Source: Russula earlei (Eukaryota > Basidiomycota > Agaricomycetes > Russulales > Russulaceae). Taken from it: DNA of 64,000 nt. Every line of letters begins with the position of its first letter. The first letter of the stretch is position 1. The stretch lies in contig JAGFNK010000011.1 in the NCBI GenBank assembly GCA_025769875.1, positions 1 to 64,000 of the forward strand, given 5' to 3'. The notes under the pieces were generated by a model. That model was not told the DNA's origin. It saw only the letters and a program-made list of their open reading frames with translations, and did no database searches. Below are positions 10,118 to 22,310 of the stretch, piece by piece. The position numbers and the translations under genes were made by a program.

Positions 10118-11387
10118 ATGGCAAGCATGGCGGTCTCGTTCGTTTGTCACCACCCTACTAACTTATCTATAAAGATACGCAGACAAGCTCGCGAGCGCCG
10201 TCAATACGTCTACGCGAAGTCCCTCGAAGCCCAAGAGCGGCTGACCTATGAGCGCAAGCAGCAGCTCAAGGATGCCTTGGCAAGCGGGAAAGCGCTTCCC
10301 ACCGAGCTTAGAAAACAGGCACGCCAACTGGGGAAAGACTTGGCTTTCGACGAAGCCCAAGCTGGTCCGGTCGACCTCCTTCGCTTTCTGCGCGCTGAAT
10401 CTGACAGGCGCCCAAAAAAAATGTAGAACCAACGACACACATCGACAGCGAATATTCTAGAGCGGGAATGCTCGACCCAAAGATCATCCTGACGACGTCG
10501 AGGGACCCGAGCTCGAAGTTGTTGCAGTTTGCCAAGGCAAGGAAGGGGTGTCGGAATTCCGTTTGCGCATATCGCTCACTCGAACCTGTGCGTGTAGGAG
10601 ATGCGCTTGGTTTTCCCCAACTCGTACAGGATCAACCGTGGAAACTATGTTGTAAAGGACCTTGCGGAGGCTTGCCGTGCCAACGACATCACAGACCTCA
10701 TCGTACTTCACGAACACAGAGGGACACCTGGTGCGGCTTTCCATATTGTTTGTTTTATTCTGGTCCACCAAGCTCTCACCAGATGCCATGATCGTTTCTC
10801 ATTTTCCACACGGACCTACCCTTTACTTCACGCTCCATAACGTCACCCTCCGCCATGACATCGAGTCGTATCGCTCTTCGACCGTTTCTGAACAGTACCC
10901 GCATCTGATCTTCGAGAACTTCAGCTCAAAGCTGGGGGAGAGGGTGAGGGACTGTCTGAAGTATCTTTTTCCCGTACCCAAAGAAGATAGCAAGCGAGTC
11001 ATGACATTTTCGAATGAGAACGACTTTATTTCATTTCGGTGGGTGATGATGTTCTCGTTCGTCAGAGGGAAGCACGTTGCGAATCGTCATTCAGGCACCA
11101 TGTCTTTATCAAGACATCCCCCAAGGAAGTCCAGCTCGCAGAAGTGGGGCCACGATTCGAGCTCAAACGTAGGTTTCCTGGTGTTTTAGAAGCGACTTCT
11201 CATCGCTCTTCCAGCCTACGAAATACGGCAGGGTACAATCGAGCAAGCCGAAGCTGAGCGGGAATGGGTGCTCTCGCATTACGCACGGACCGCAAGAAAG
11301 CGCAGCATGCTGTCAAATCGTTTGGCATCCCTCTCTGGCGATAACGAACAAACTGATACAAGACCTTCCAAAAAACACGCCCGTTGA
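10118..11387 (+). CDS. IMP4: U3 snoRNP protein IMP4 (Brix domain)
   Basis: IMP4 is a Brix-domain subunit of the U3 snoRNP in the nucleolar small-subunit processome. With IMP3 and MPP10 it promotes U3 pairing to pre-18S rRNA. The N-terminus [17 protein letters not shown] and [19 protein letters not shown] are typical. The Brix core follows: [61 protein letters not shown] and [16 protein letters not shown]. It ends with [24 protein letters not shown] and [13 protein letters not shown], with a stop at 11385-11387. At least six exons are needed. The intron between LLQFAK and EMRLVF (10537-10597) has GC-AG borders. The start is uncertain: in-frame ATGs are at 10118 and 10127, and a likely 42-bp intron (CTAAC branch) may follow ATGGCG. 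It is convergent with the peptidase gene; the stops lie 66 bp apart. Confidence 0.93.
10537..10597 (+). other. GC-AG intron in IMP4
   Basis: The exon ends TTTGCCAAG (FAK) and the next begins GAGATGCGC (EMR), matching the conserved IMP4 sequence without a gap. The intron between starts gcaagg and ends gtgtag. No GT donor keeps the protein intact. Confidence 0.85.
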
Positions 11388-11452
11388 TTGGGGTATTACG
11401 ACAAAAGTATACTCGTTTGCGTCAACGCTTTCGTGCTGTATAGTCACAAAAG

Positions 11453-13247
11453 TTAATCTATGGTAAGCTGGGCTTCAAGCGCAGCGAATCCCTGAAAGAA
11501 AGAGGTAAAAAAATCAATCGCATGCTGTACGTCGTGTGACCCCGCAGTCTCCCGAACAGAGTGCATCGAGAGCATGGCGCACCCGACGTCGACGGTGCGC
11601 AACCCGAGCTTGGACAGCATGGGGCCGACAGTTGATCCACAGGCCCTTGACGGACAAAGGTTAGAGATGAATAAGCATAGAGCTGATTGACATACATGTC
11701 GTTGCGGACTTCAAACTCTTGTACCTTTCCGCCTTTCCTCTCAAGCAGTCGTTTCACTAGAAACGTCCCTATTGCGTCGGTAGCGTACCGTTGCTTGGCG
11801 TTCGTTTTGATCACGATACCGCCATTCATATGGGGTTTGTGGTTCTCCTCATGCTTGTTCGCGTAGTTGGGGTGTACGGCATGACCCATATCTGCGGAAA
11901 TGAGAAGTGATTTGGCTATTGACTGAGCCAATAACGCAGGCGATGGAGAGAGCCTCTCCAATAGCGAAGGGATTAGAGAAGACTCTGCTCCCGTGGTGGA
12001 GACTGAACCAATCTCTTCGTGGTTGAAAAGAGCGATGCAATTGACATTTCCTTCAAAAGGAAAGTGGTCTGATAAGGCGCTGTCTGACAGAGCCTCAACA
12101 GCAGCAAATCTAAATCATAGTTATTATGACAGGTGATCTTCGAAAAAAAGCCATGCGTACGAGGACAGGAGATTGTCCATCCGAGGGCTAAAGATGAATT
12201 CATTGTCCAATCCCCCAAGCACAGATGGCTGTGTGTCGTAAAGTTGCCTTGATATGCACAGTTGAGCGGGTTCACGGTGAATAGTGATGATGACACCTAC
12301 AGCTCAAAATCGTGAATTTCTTCGGGTTTCACATTCATCTCCCCTGCCAGCAGGGCAAGTAATTCCGAGTGATGGTTGTCCTGAATACTGCAACAGGTCA
12401 GGTCCTTCTTGCTTTTGCTCTGCAACTTGTCCACGGGCGCATTTAAGTTTGAAGCGAGCAGTCCGAGAATGGGCGTAAACTCTGTCTCCGTGTTGAACTT
12501 GAAGTTATCGGCAGCTGATCTGTCCACTGCAACGACTTGATAAAAAATCCGACAAACACGCGTGAGGGCTTACGGTGAATGGCTAGTGTTGGAATGCGGA
12601 GAAGAGGTCGGTCTATCTTGATCAGCCGTGGCGTGAACCTCAAGCCTCCTTGTTCGGTGATGACGACGCGTCCCGCAATGGAAAGATCGCGGTCGAACCA
12701 GGTATGCCATATGCCGCCTCCGTAAGTCTCTATGCCGACTTGAAGATAACCACAGGCGGAGCGTTTCGAAACTGGTCTGATCTATGCATGTAGCTTGTAA
12801 TAATGAACACTAGCCGGACAAGGGAAAGATGTACTCGAAGGTTAGGGCTGTCGACGTGAGTGCCTACAATGGAGACGCCAGCCCCAGGCTGCCAGTTTTG
12901 GGGAATTGTGAAGGCAAGCAGGGAACTCTGGTTCCTAGGATCCCGGTAAGGGCACGGTGAGTGTGCATCGCAGTGTTGAATGGGTGGGAAGAATAGACCC
13001 ACCTTGTGAAGTAATATTTGCCGCCAGCTTTGAGAGTGGACTCCCAGTTATCTTTCTCTTTAATCTACAACAACTCAGAAGGTCTGTACTGTGGAGGCAA
13101 GTGGCGACATACCTTTCTGAACCCAGCTTTCTCTAAACGGAGGGCAGCATTGTGTACGGCGTGAAATGGAGTCGGAGAGGCGTTGACGAATTGTAAGAAG
13201 CGAGTTGCTGCTTCTGGAGCTGCGGGAATACCAGCAAGGAACTGCAT
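11453..13247 (-). CDS. Aspartyl aminopeptidase, M18 family
   Basis: M18 zinc aminopeptidases remove N-terminal Asp or Glu from peptides in the cytosol (mammalian DNPEP, yeast Ape4). The start is ATG at 13247 ([18 protein letters not shown]), followed by the usual SPTPFHAV motif. Visible metal and active-site blocks are [11 protein letters not shown] (about 12840), [19 protein letters not shown] (about 12190), FNHEEIGS (about 12020) and [13 protein letters not shown] (about 11890). The last has the M18 D-M-x-HA-x-HPN signature. [11 protein letters not shown], formed across an intron (VRND-AT/G), and a C-terminal [13 protein letters not shown] complete the fold. The stop is TAA at 11453-11455. 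At least seven exons are present. No signal peptide is seen, so a cytosolic or cytoplasm-to-vacuole cargo location is likely. Confidence 0.93.
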
Positions 13248-13349
13248 CGTGTGCGTGTTGCAGGGTGAAGTGAAATGGCATCGCGCATCGCATATGGACA
13301 GATCGGTAAGCCGGGCCGTCACCGAAGACTTTTCCACTTTCTCTCTCTC
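13248..13349. promoter_or_regulatory. Bidirectional promoter, peptidase/UTP12
   Basis: Only 102 bp separate two divergent ATGs. It holds a CT-rich tract (CCACTTTCTCTCTCTC) just upstream of the UTP12 start. No TATA box is seen. Confidence 0.6.
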
Positions 13350-16300
13350 ATGGTTCAGAGCTACTTAAGACACGGGCCAACACAGGTATTATTATTCTGA
13401 AACGCGCACTTCACTCGTTCACATCTGTCGAGGCATTTGGTCTCGTATGCAGCCCATCTTCCAATTCAGTATATGACGGAAAGTTCGCTTTCGTCCCCGC
13501 TCTCGAGGACGTGCTCGTCTGGGACGTCAAAACTGGTCAAATGGTGCGTTCTTTAGAAGCCGGGTCCACTGAGACACGCTCACTCTTAAAAGGTGGCCAT
13601 GTGGCACGAAACGAGTCATCGGGCAGAAGTTACTTGCATCGAGCGGTCACCCAAAGGAGGTACCTTCGCAGTTGGCTATGCAGACGGTTCTGTCCGGCTT
13701 TGGAACGTCCTTTCCAAGTCCGTCGTCGCCACCTTCAACGGCCACAAGAGGGCCGTTACTGCACTCGCTTTCGATGATACAGGGTCACGACTTGCGTCTG
13801 GCTCCCAAGACACCGATCTTATCTTATGGGATGTCATCGGCGAAGCTGGCCTCTTCCGGTACGTTCCATCCACATCAGACTGAATGTAAGAGATTAATGA
13901 AGACATAGGTTGAGGGGTCATCGAGACCAAATCACAAACATTCGGTTCCTCTCTAACATCTTGTCCTCGACGCCGTCCACATCTACGAACCCTACTAATT
14001 GGCTTCTCGTTACCTCTTCAAAAGATACGTTCGTGAAGCTTTGGGACCTCTCTACCCAGCACTGCGTTCAAACGATTGTCGCTCACCGGGCCGAGGTCTG
14101 GTCCCTTTGCCTCAATCCAGAACAGGACCTGCTTTTCACAGGGAGCAACGAAGGCGAGCTCAAAGCGTGGAAGATCGACCCTATTGCGCTCATGGATGGC
14201 GTAAGGGAGTCGGAGAATGGAGAAGTGTGGCACAGCTTTGAATGCTTGGTCTTTCCTCACATCTATTTTCTGTTAGCTCACGAAAGTGATACACCCTGCA
14301 TCGACCCTCCCCCTCGCTTCACCCCACCGCGTCTCTCAAATTGCGTTTCACCCTTCACTTCCGTATCTTTTCGTCCAGTCCCACGACCGTTCTGTGGAAG
14401 TTTTCCGCGTGCGAACTGACGATGAGATACGTAAGAAGCATGCCCGTCGGAAAAAGAGAGCCGACGCCAAAGCGGCCATGGGTAAGGGCGAGAAAGCGAA
14501 TGATGTGCCGGAAAGTGGAGATACGGAGAAGATCGAACTGGCTGATTTATTTTCTCCATACGTGATTGTTCGGGCTACTGGTAAAATCAAGTCCTTTGCG
14601 ATCCCCGAAGAATCTCGTACCAAAGGTGCTACCCAGGTCTGCTGCTGGTTCGATGCCTTGTCCAGCGTCCTTTTGCTCATCTTTTACAGATATTCTTTTC
14701 CTTGTCCAACAACGCCATAGAAGTGTATATCGTTCCTAAATACACCAAGTCCAAAGAAACTCCAGAGTCCGCTCGCCTTTATTCCCTTGACCTTCCCGGC
14801 CACAGAACGGATGTCAGAACACTTTCACTCAGTTCTGACGATGCTCTACTAGCATCCGCTTCAAATGGTGAGTCGCGCAAACTAACCAACGGGGACGTAA
14901 CAAACATTCTTCGAGGTTCACTCAAAATATGGAACACTCAAACAACATCTTGCATCCGCACTTTGGAATGTGGGCATTCTGTGTGCTGTACCTTTCTTCC
15001 TGGAGATAAATACGTGCGTTCTGGGACGATATTTCGGAATTTTTGTAATCATAAATCCGCCCAGGTCGTCATTGGGACTAAGTCCGGGGAAATGCAGATT
15101 TTCGATCTCTCGTCGTCGACCCTAGTTGATACCATCAAAGCACATACCGCGACGTTATGGTCCATACACGTCCGGCCGGACCAGCAAGCCTTGGTCACCG
15201 GAGGTGCTGACAAGGATGTCAAATTCTGGAATATCGAGTGGCAACAATCAGACAGTGAATCAGTGAGTCTCTCTTCCGACAGTGGTTTCCACTTTGATGA
15301 TGCATGACCTTTGTATCAGGGGATGAAAACCATATCTCTGGTCCACGGGCGCACCCTCAAATTGACCGACGACGTCTTGTGTATTCGCTACAGCCCTAAT
15401 GGAAAGCTTCTCGCAGTGGCACTTCTTGACTCCACTGTCAAAGTGTTCTATCAGGACACGCTGAAATTTTTTCTTTCTCTCTACGGACACAAGGTAAACT
15501 GCAGCCATTTGCAGTGATACCAAACTTTATTGATGCCCGCGACTTACAGCTACCTGTGCTCTCCATGGACATATCATACGACTCCAAGCTCATTGTAACA
15601 TCTTCCGCTGACAAAAACGTCAAGATCTGGGGCCTCGATTTCGGTGACTGCCACAAGTCCATATTTGCTCATGACGACAGTGTGATGCAGGTGGCGTTCG
15701 AAAAGAAAAGCCATTACTTCTGGACAGTCGGAAAGGACAAGTTCCTGAAATATTGGGATGGAGATAAGGTAAAGTTCAGATCAAACTCAATCGTGCTCCC
15801 ATAGAGCTTATCTTGAGATTCAGTTTGAGAACATCCAAAGGCTCGAGGGTCACCACGGTGAAATCTGGGCACTGGCTGTCAGCAATTTCGCCAACTTCGT
15901 GGTGACTGGGTCGCACGACAAGTCTATACGGATATGGGAAAAGCTCGACGAACCCGTGAGGATTTAATCTTACTATAAACGGCATCAACACGCCTGACTC
16001 TTTTTTTTTTTTACCAGCTTTTCCTCGAGGAAGAGCGCGAGCGCGATCTGGAGCAGCTCTATGAGGGTGGACTCGCTGATGCCCTGAACCGGCAGGACCT
16101 CCCCATCGGTAGTGGCGATCCAACTTTCGAAGTCCCCACACAAACTGAGACGACCAATGTATCGAAGCAAACTACCGAGACCCTCATGGCCGGCGAACGC
16201 ATAAGCGAGGCCCTTGAACTGGCCGATGGAGAAATCGAGGCACGCCGGGCGTACGAGACCGCCAAGGAAGGCTTGTCTGCGGAACAGCTGGCTGCGATAC

Positions 16301-16822
16301 AACCACCTCAAAGGAATCCCCTTCTAGCTGCGCAAAACCTTGAGCCTGAAGCGTGGGTGTTAAGAGTCGTAGAGGGGGTGCAAAGCGCGGCGTTGCACGA
16401 CGCCCTCTTAGTGCTGCCGTTCGGTAAAGTTATGTCACTCATGGCCTACTTGAACCTCTGGGCCCGACGGGTGAGTGCCCTTCTTGACGATGTCTGGTCA
16501 GTTCGGAAGGCCAATCATCGCTCAGGAATGGAATGTCCCGCTGGTCTCCCGCATCTTGTTCTTTCTCCTCAAAACACATCACCACCAGATCGTAGCCAAT
16601 CGCACGATGCGTACTACGTTCATCCCTCTCCGCAAGCACTTGCGTGCTGCGCTGCTCCTCCAGAAGTCAACAATCAACTATAATCTCGCTGCTCTGCAGT
16701 TTATTCGCAGACAAGGCACTGATCGACGAACAGCCCAGTTCTACGAAGAAGCTGGCCTAGATGAACTAAAAGTCTTTGCCAAAATCACCGAGGGTAAAAA
16801 GAGGAAACGGGTGAACATTTAA
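13350..16822 (+). CDS. UTP12: UTP12/DIP2 (WDR3), small-subunit processome WD40 protein
   Basis: This large WD40 protein matches the UTP-B subunit Utp12/Dip2 (human WDR3), which acts on the 5' ETS of pre-rRNA in the nucleolus. The start [12 protein letters not shown] joins [11 protein letters not shown] after one intron. Many WD repeats follow, each ending in W-D or [84 protein letters not shown] and DKSIRIWEK. They form two propellers, with a Lys-rich linker between the halves ([14 protein letters not shown]). The C-terminal Utp12 domain is clear ([37 protein letters not shown]), and the stop is at 16820-16822. It has about 14 or more short introns. It shares a promoter with the aminopeptidase gene. 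Confidence 0.93.
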
Positions 16823-17008
16823 GCTACAACTTTCATACACAACGTTCATAGGTCATGTTGGTAACCGTGATGCCTCTGGCACTAGCGAATCGGCAGTAGA
16901 GTTGTGCTTACAGCCATCCTTTCGGTCAATCCCTATGTTTAGGACCCCACAAGTCTTCCGACCTATTGTGACGCTCAGAAACGACTTTCTTTCAGCATTT
17001 TAATCAGC

Positions 17009-17844
17009 TCACCATTTCGACGGCTCTCCGGCCTCCCTCATATATATACCTGTCAAAAGCCCCTGATCGAGGTCCGCGAGCTCGTTGAAGGCAGCCTTGG
17101 TTAGGTCGACGTGCTGTGATCCTTTGGCGCAACCGGCGCATGAATCGACCACTCGGATATAGATGCATTTCTTGGAGCTGATGCATACTGCCATCACCAG
17201 ATTAGCATTCTAGGTGGCACGTACTGCAAATCAAGACTACATGCATTCGAGAAAGTCGAAGCACTTGGGCTTTGACGTCCATCCCTCCTGGGTGACGGCG
17301 CAAACAAAAGAATGGTCCTGGCATGAGAGTGTTGCATTTAATTCCGTTCAACGCGCGTACATAAATTACCTCACTGTTGGGGCCCATACTGGGTTTTTCC
17401 AGCAGCTTGGATTGAGGAGGTCTTTCCCAGTATACCTGGGATGCGAATCAGCTGAAGTTTCGCGTGAGTGACTATACTAGGAGCCTACCAGGTTATGGCT
17501 ACTTTGACTGGGTTCTCCTTCTTCACCCAAAATTGAATTCCCTTCCAAAGTTTTTCAACCATGCCTTTAAGCCGATCTATGAGCGGGGGTTGTGGAGTAG
17601 TGACTTTGGGGATCCCGCGAATGTCGAGAGACCGCGGGCTATGTTTGTACGACAAGTTGGAGACGTTGACAGTTTGCCAGCCATCCTTGGGATCAAAGGA
17701 GTATCCGCTGCCCAATGAATGGGCTTTGGCGTATTCGTGTTCTGTGGCCGTCGGGGATTTCTGCTCGCTAGGAAGATACGAGGCAAAAGCCATGTACAGG
17801 GAGGCAAAAATCACCACGACGATGGCCCACGAGTAGCGGTTCAT
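17009..17844 (-). CDS. Signal-anchored RlpA-like double-psi beta-barrel protein
   Basis: The first good ATG is at 17844 (MNRYSW). The next ~20 residues, AIVVVIFASLYMAFASYL, form a signal peptide or signal anchor. A ~90-residue linker carries an N-glycosylation site (NVSN). Spliced exons then give ITW, YTGKDLLNPSCW, HSFVCAVTQEGW, KCFDFLE, KKCIYIRVVDSCAGCAKG and HVDLTKAAFNELADLDQG. The VVDSCAGC...HVDLT-AAF-LA pattern is the core of the RlpA-like double-psi beta-barrel found in expansin-like and barwin-like wall proteins. There is no CBM63 or expansin C-domain. It is likely secreted or anchored at the wall face; an enzymatic role is not shown. Three introns are inferred. It is convergent with UTP12. 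Confidence 0.7.
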
Positions 17845-18390
17845 GATGTCGAACTGCAGTGGCTGGGTCGGCGAAACCAAAAGATGATTAGAGATGGGCT
17901 GGGGTTGCGAGACGAGAGAAGAAAAGTTGGTGCCATTTGGAATTCGATTTGAGTGCTAATGACGCGTATCACCATGACGCGCTGATCTTCCCACCACGTG
18001 ACCCATGCCAATCACAGGTGGAAAATCGTGAAAATCTATAAGGAGGTTGAAGAGATTGGCCATATGACACCGATAGAAAGGACGTATATGTCGATTTCAC
18101 CCTTTGACCTTCTTCTCTCCCTTGAACTCAGCAACCCCGCCACGGCATCGGTCCTGCATTCCCCGATCGAATCTCATCTGAGAGTATACATGAGCGTTGG
18201 CAGGCGTAACTCTACGCCCAATGGTCAGTCACGTAAATCAGCGTGATTTCAAAAAACACCCCTCCTTTTAGCATAAATACTGGGCTTGGTTCAATACAAG
18301 ATCAACGCCACCTCACTTTTCCCCCACTTTGGCCTTGGGCAACGCAAATTCAACCCTTTCACTTCCCCTTAGCATTGAAGTAGCTCTTTG
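17845..18390. promoter_or_regulatory. Divergent intergenic region, DPBB/DUF6535
   Basis: This 546-bp region separates two divergent genes. CATAAATAC (about 18280) is a TATA-like motif roughly 105 bp upstream of the DUF6535 start. A CACGTG E-box lies at about 17995. I see no coding sequence with family similarity. Confidence 0.4.
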
Positions 18391-20321
18391 ATGGCTCTAC
18401 CTGGGTCGGCCATCCCCCTCAACGACTTGTTCACGCCCGCCCCGGGAAGCGCGCCGGCGCACGATCATGATAGTAAGTCGGGGAATAGTGGATGTTGCAT
18501 CGCTACTGACTGCAGCAGCTGCCATGAAAGGTTCAAGTGAGGATATGTGGGCTCGGTACATGAAGGAAGTCAAAGAGCACGACACCCGTATTACGGACGC
18601 GTGGAAAGAGGACGCAAATGCTCTAGTTGTCTTTGTAAGTCCCAATACACTGATGCCATCGTTTTTCGCAATAACAAGCCCGAAGACCGGTCTTTTTTCA
18701 GCAATCGTTGGCGCATTTATCATTGAAAGCTACAAAAAGTTGTCCCCAGACAGTGGCGATCAGACAGTATATCTTCTAGGACAGATTTCACAACAACTTA
18801 CTAATTTCATGAACGGCACCCTTCTCAACCCGCCACTGGGCCAACAATTTTCTCCCGACATATCCATCATCTGTGTCAATACATTGTGGGTGTCGAGCTT
18901 GGTGCTTAGCGTTACATCCGCCCTGTTCGCGACATTACTTCAACAGTGGTCTCGCAGATATATTCAAATGCCCTATATTCAGAGCATGGCGAGCGAGCAA
19001 GCGCGGGTCCGTTCGTTTTTGTTCCTCGGTACCCAGAAATACAAAATACGCCTTGCAGTCGAGACACCTCAGGCACTTCTTAACGTCTCCGTATTCTTGT
19101 TTTTTACCGGCCTCGTGGTTTTCTTTTTCAAAATTCACCAAACCGTGGCCATCGTTGTCTCCATTTCCGTCGGACTCTTTGCTACGGCATACTTCACGGC
19201 CACTATCCTCCCTTGCGTTGACCACATGTGCCCATATCGCACCCCGATTTCCAACATATGGTGGTATCCATGGCACGCTTCCCTGGCCCTCGCAACCCTT
19301 TTCCTTCGTTGGCTCGTGGCTCAATTTCGTGACTGCCTTGTTCCAGATGGTTCGGGCGAGGTCAGGTCATTTCTACACAACAAGCTCCTCGGGTGGTTGA
19401 ATGTCTGGGGAGAGGCAATAAAAAAACGTCGGGACCACCTCAAACGCGGTTTTGGGAAGAGCATCATCCAAGGCGCCTTAGACGCGCCAGTAGATGTGGA
19501 CCGCAAAGCGCTCACTTGGCTGTTCAGCCACCTCGCGCTGGCCGACAACACCAAACTTCCACAGTTCGTGGCGAACATACCAAGAGATGAAATTGTCAAA
19601 CTTATGACGCCTCCCCTCGAGCTCGAGTCGGGAAAAATGAAAATGGTCTTCCGTGAACACCTCCTCACTCTCCTACATAACTGTGCATTTGGCACACCCA
19701 CGATAGGACTCGAAGAGCAAGAACGCAAGAACTGTTTGTTGGTATGCTTGGGTGCCATTCACCACATCACCAAGACCTTGATCACCCCCCATGGATATTC
19801 GCGCTCTGACGAGTCAATTTTACTAAATGACCTACGAACCGACTTTGCAAAAAGTAGTCTTATGCAAGTGCTCTGGGTTGACCCTGACGCTGCCATCCGC
19901 GTCATTTCTCGCTCCATTTGCGCATTGCTTGCAAGACGACTCGTTACCGGGGACCGGTTTGAGGAGTCAGACCTACGTTGGATTCATGACGTCACCGGGG
20001 AACCGCAAAGCTCGATATACGGTGCTACTCATCGAGACGCGCTGGACCATGTTAACCGTAAATCCTTTGTTTACGGCATCCTTTCAGACCAGGAGGGTAT
20101 CAGTGGACCTCCCAACCGAGCACCATGCCGTGCCATTCACAGAAACACTCGCGATTCTCATGGATGTCGGGACCCAGCCCCCCTTTGATAAGGACACCTT
20201 CCAGGCCGCGCTTTTGAACCTCATTGGTTGGATTGAAAATGATGGCCAACACATTAGAGCCAACAAACTACGCCAGATCTTTCCAGATCTCGATCTGGGA
20301 CAGGCTGGACCAGCGCAGTGA
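18391..20321 (+). CDS. DUF6535 multi-pass membrane protein
   Basis: DUF6535 proteins are expanded in mushroom-forming fungi and have no known function. The start MALPGSAIPLNDLF is at 18391. After an intron the domain opens with MWARYMKEVKEHD and DAWKEDANALVVF, then TGLFSAIVGAFIIESY (first membrane segment). It continues through TLWVSSLVLSVTSALFATLLQQW, the conserved RRYIQ motif, VSVFLFFTGLVVFFF and VAIVVSISVGLFATAYF, with a tail of about 300 residues. Three introns are supported: after HDHD, after ALVVF, and at 20058-20103, which restores the frame to LDLPTEHHAVPF. The stop is at 20319-20321. About 600 residues fits the family. Confidence 0.85.
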
Positions 20322-20673
20322 CAAGGCGAATGGTGTTGTTTCACCTGGTACTTCCTGCAAAGGCCCAGTAAGCCTCACATGACCCTCCAACGTCATCCCC
20401 AAATGTCACGCTGCTCCAGTAGTCGTATTATGTTGAGCAAGGACAGAAAAAAAAAAAAGAAGTAACCGAACGCTGGGACTGGCAGGCCCGTGTGGCTTGA
20501 CTACAGCACGCTGGGTAGGGCTAATGGCAAATTTCCTGCTACCTAGCACTTATCTCTAGTTAGCATAATCTTAGTAAAAAGTCTAGTCTAGGATAACATA
20601 ACTAGGAATTAAACGCTTTCAAAAAAAAAAAAAAAAAAAAGGTATATCACAGTATGAACTCGATACATTCTGA
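20322..20673. other. Convergent 3' region with two poly(A) tracts
   Basis: The stops of two convergent genes flank this region. It has 12 A at about 20448-20459 and 20-21 A at about 20620-20640. The latter is preceded by ~150 bp of AT-rich sequence with CTAG-rich words (AGTCTAGTCTAGGATAACATAACTAGG). An A-tail of this length on genomic DNA suggests a retroposed transcript or SINE-like copy. No A/B boxes or target duplication were found. Confidence 0.35.
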
Positions 20674-22138
20674 TCATCCATGTACCAATGAAGGAAAGGC
20701 CTTCCTCCCATCCTGTCCTTGTTTTTCACGATACAGTTTCAGAAAGAAGACTTTATCTTCCCAACTTAAATTCGTCTTCTTGAGCTTACCGAGCTGGGAG
20801 ACCAAAACGGAACAGACGGCGGTAAATGTGTCCTCTCCTATGTCGCCGGACACCACTTCGCTTGCTATGAACGATGGCGAACTGGGTGATTCGGTATGAG
20901 GAAGAAGACGAATTGACAACGTCAATGGTTGGAGACTTCTCGTCAAGGAAAATATGTGGGGTAGCGGATTCAACCGCGACGGAATGGAACGTGACAGCGT
21001 TGGAGACAAGGCCGTGGGTGGGTCATACCTTAGATCGGTCTGCCTATCATGTGCGCAAAATCCGAAACGCGTACGCACCGAACACACATGATGAACACCT
21101 TGTATCCCTTGACAGGGACTGGGAAATCCTTGAAGAGCTCTGCGAATTGGAGAAGGCCACGGCCATTGCTAGTTGTGCATTCAGGAAAGACAACGACGGG
21201 TCGATTTGCAGAGCTTCGAATCTCTTCGAGGCTGACAAAATTGCCACCCGATGCATCCAAAGGAGTGTTGCCGGTATGCAGGATGATGTTGAGAAGAGAT
21301 ACTTTGCGGAAACCAACAATATTCGCTCGGCGCACGGCAGGTTTTGCGGGAAGAGAAATTGCAGCGGAACCTGTACCGGTCCTTCGTCCCGTTGCACGGG
21401 TCTCGGCAAGCCTATCCTGCTGTGGTACTGGGACATCACTGACCGGGAGCACAAAAATAGGGTCAAAGCTAAGATAGGACGCCATCAGAGTATCGTACGC
21501 TACGTCATAAATAAAACACACCGGAAAGCTAGCCATAGAGTCTCTATCCACGAAGCCCAGTTTGATACTATGAGGTCCCCAGCGTCAGGGTGCCATGATT
21601 TACGAGTTCTGCTGGATCGCCTTCAATCCTGGTGTCAAATTATAGCTTCGGTTAAAGGTGAATACAAACCCCCGCTTCCGTGAAACCTCCTCAACGGGTA
21701 TCCACAACACACCTAAAATGAACAATGATAATCTGGACAGGAGTGCTGTCGAAAAATATGAGATAGCCCCATGTATTGGAGGGATAGGTCTCTGTACGAG
21801 TAAGAGAATGCTGACTTGGGTGAAAGCTCGCTCACCAGAACAGTACATACGCCAGAAACAAACACGACGTAGACCGCAGCAATTACCATAATGAGGGTGG
21901 TTCGAACCACTGCGAGAATATATGACAACGGCAAGGTTATCCTGGCAACCATGTTCAACTCTAAGGGTGGGACGGGTGTTAGGAAAGGCTTCCTTGAGTG
22001 AGTAGGAGAACTATCAAATTGCTAACGTGAAGACACGCACTTGTATTCCAGTCCCTGGATCCTTGAGATCGAATTTTAGAGGAGAGAGGATGATACGGAG
22101 AGAATGGAGCGCACTCGAAAGGCCGAATACTTTTCCAT
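20674..22138 (-). CDS. LOA1/VPS66-like acyltransferase of lipid droplets
   Basis: This resembles the fungal LOA1/Vps66 family, lysophosphatidic acid acyltransferase-related proteins tied to lipid droplet size. The start is ATG at 22138 (MEKYSAFRVRSIL), and exon 1 ends at the family hallmark DPGTGIQ. Membrane segments follow: ITLPLSYILAVVRTTLIMVI, VYVVFVSGVCTVL and RLSLFILGVLWIPVE. The acyltransferase core has DLIVSNWASWIETLWLAF, FDPIFVLPVSD, LDASGGNFVSLEEIR and VVVFPECTTSNGRGLLQFA. Where plsC-type enzymes have NHxxxxD, this protein has NWASWIE, so the catalytic His is replaced. The C-terminus has QLGKLKKTNLSWEDKVFFLKLYRE. At least five exons are required. It is divergent from TVP38 (172 bp). 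Confidence 0.78.
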
Positions 22139-22310
22139 GGTAATAGGCTGAATGGGCAAACGATGTGAAGGTGCTCGAGTTCGAGTCGATGCTTGTGGGC
22201 AGACGCCACGTGGGTGGTTATCTTATCTGATATTCGAGCCCCGCACGCCACGCAATGAGGCTCAGGCTACACCATTACGCTACTAACAACACACTGTCAC
22301 AAGACAAGAC
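22139..22310. promoter_or_regulatory. Bidirectional promoter, LOA1-like/TVP38
   Basis: A 172-bp gap separates divergent start codons. Both flanking proteins belong to endomembrane lipid and trafficking systems, so shared control is plausible. No TATA box is evident. Confidence 0.5.

Noticed and set aside
17845..17880. Earlier start of the DPBB protein at 17880
   Set aside because: The codon is TTG. ATG at 17844 directly precedes the signal anchor.
22150..22210. tRNA-like GTTCGAGTC stretch
   Set aside because: No acceptor or anticodon stem can be paired around it, and it lies in exon 1 and the promoter of a protein gene.
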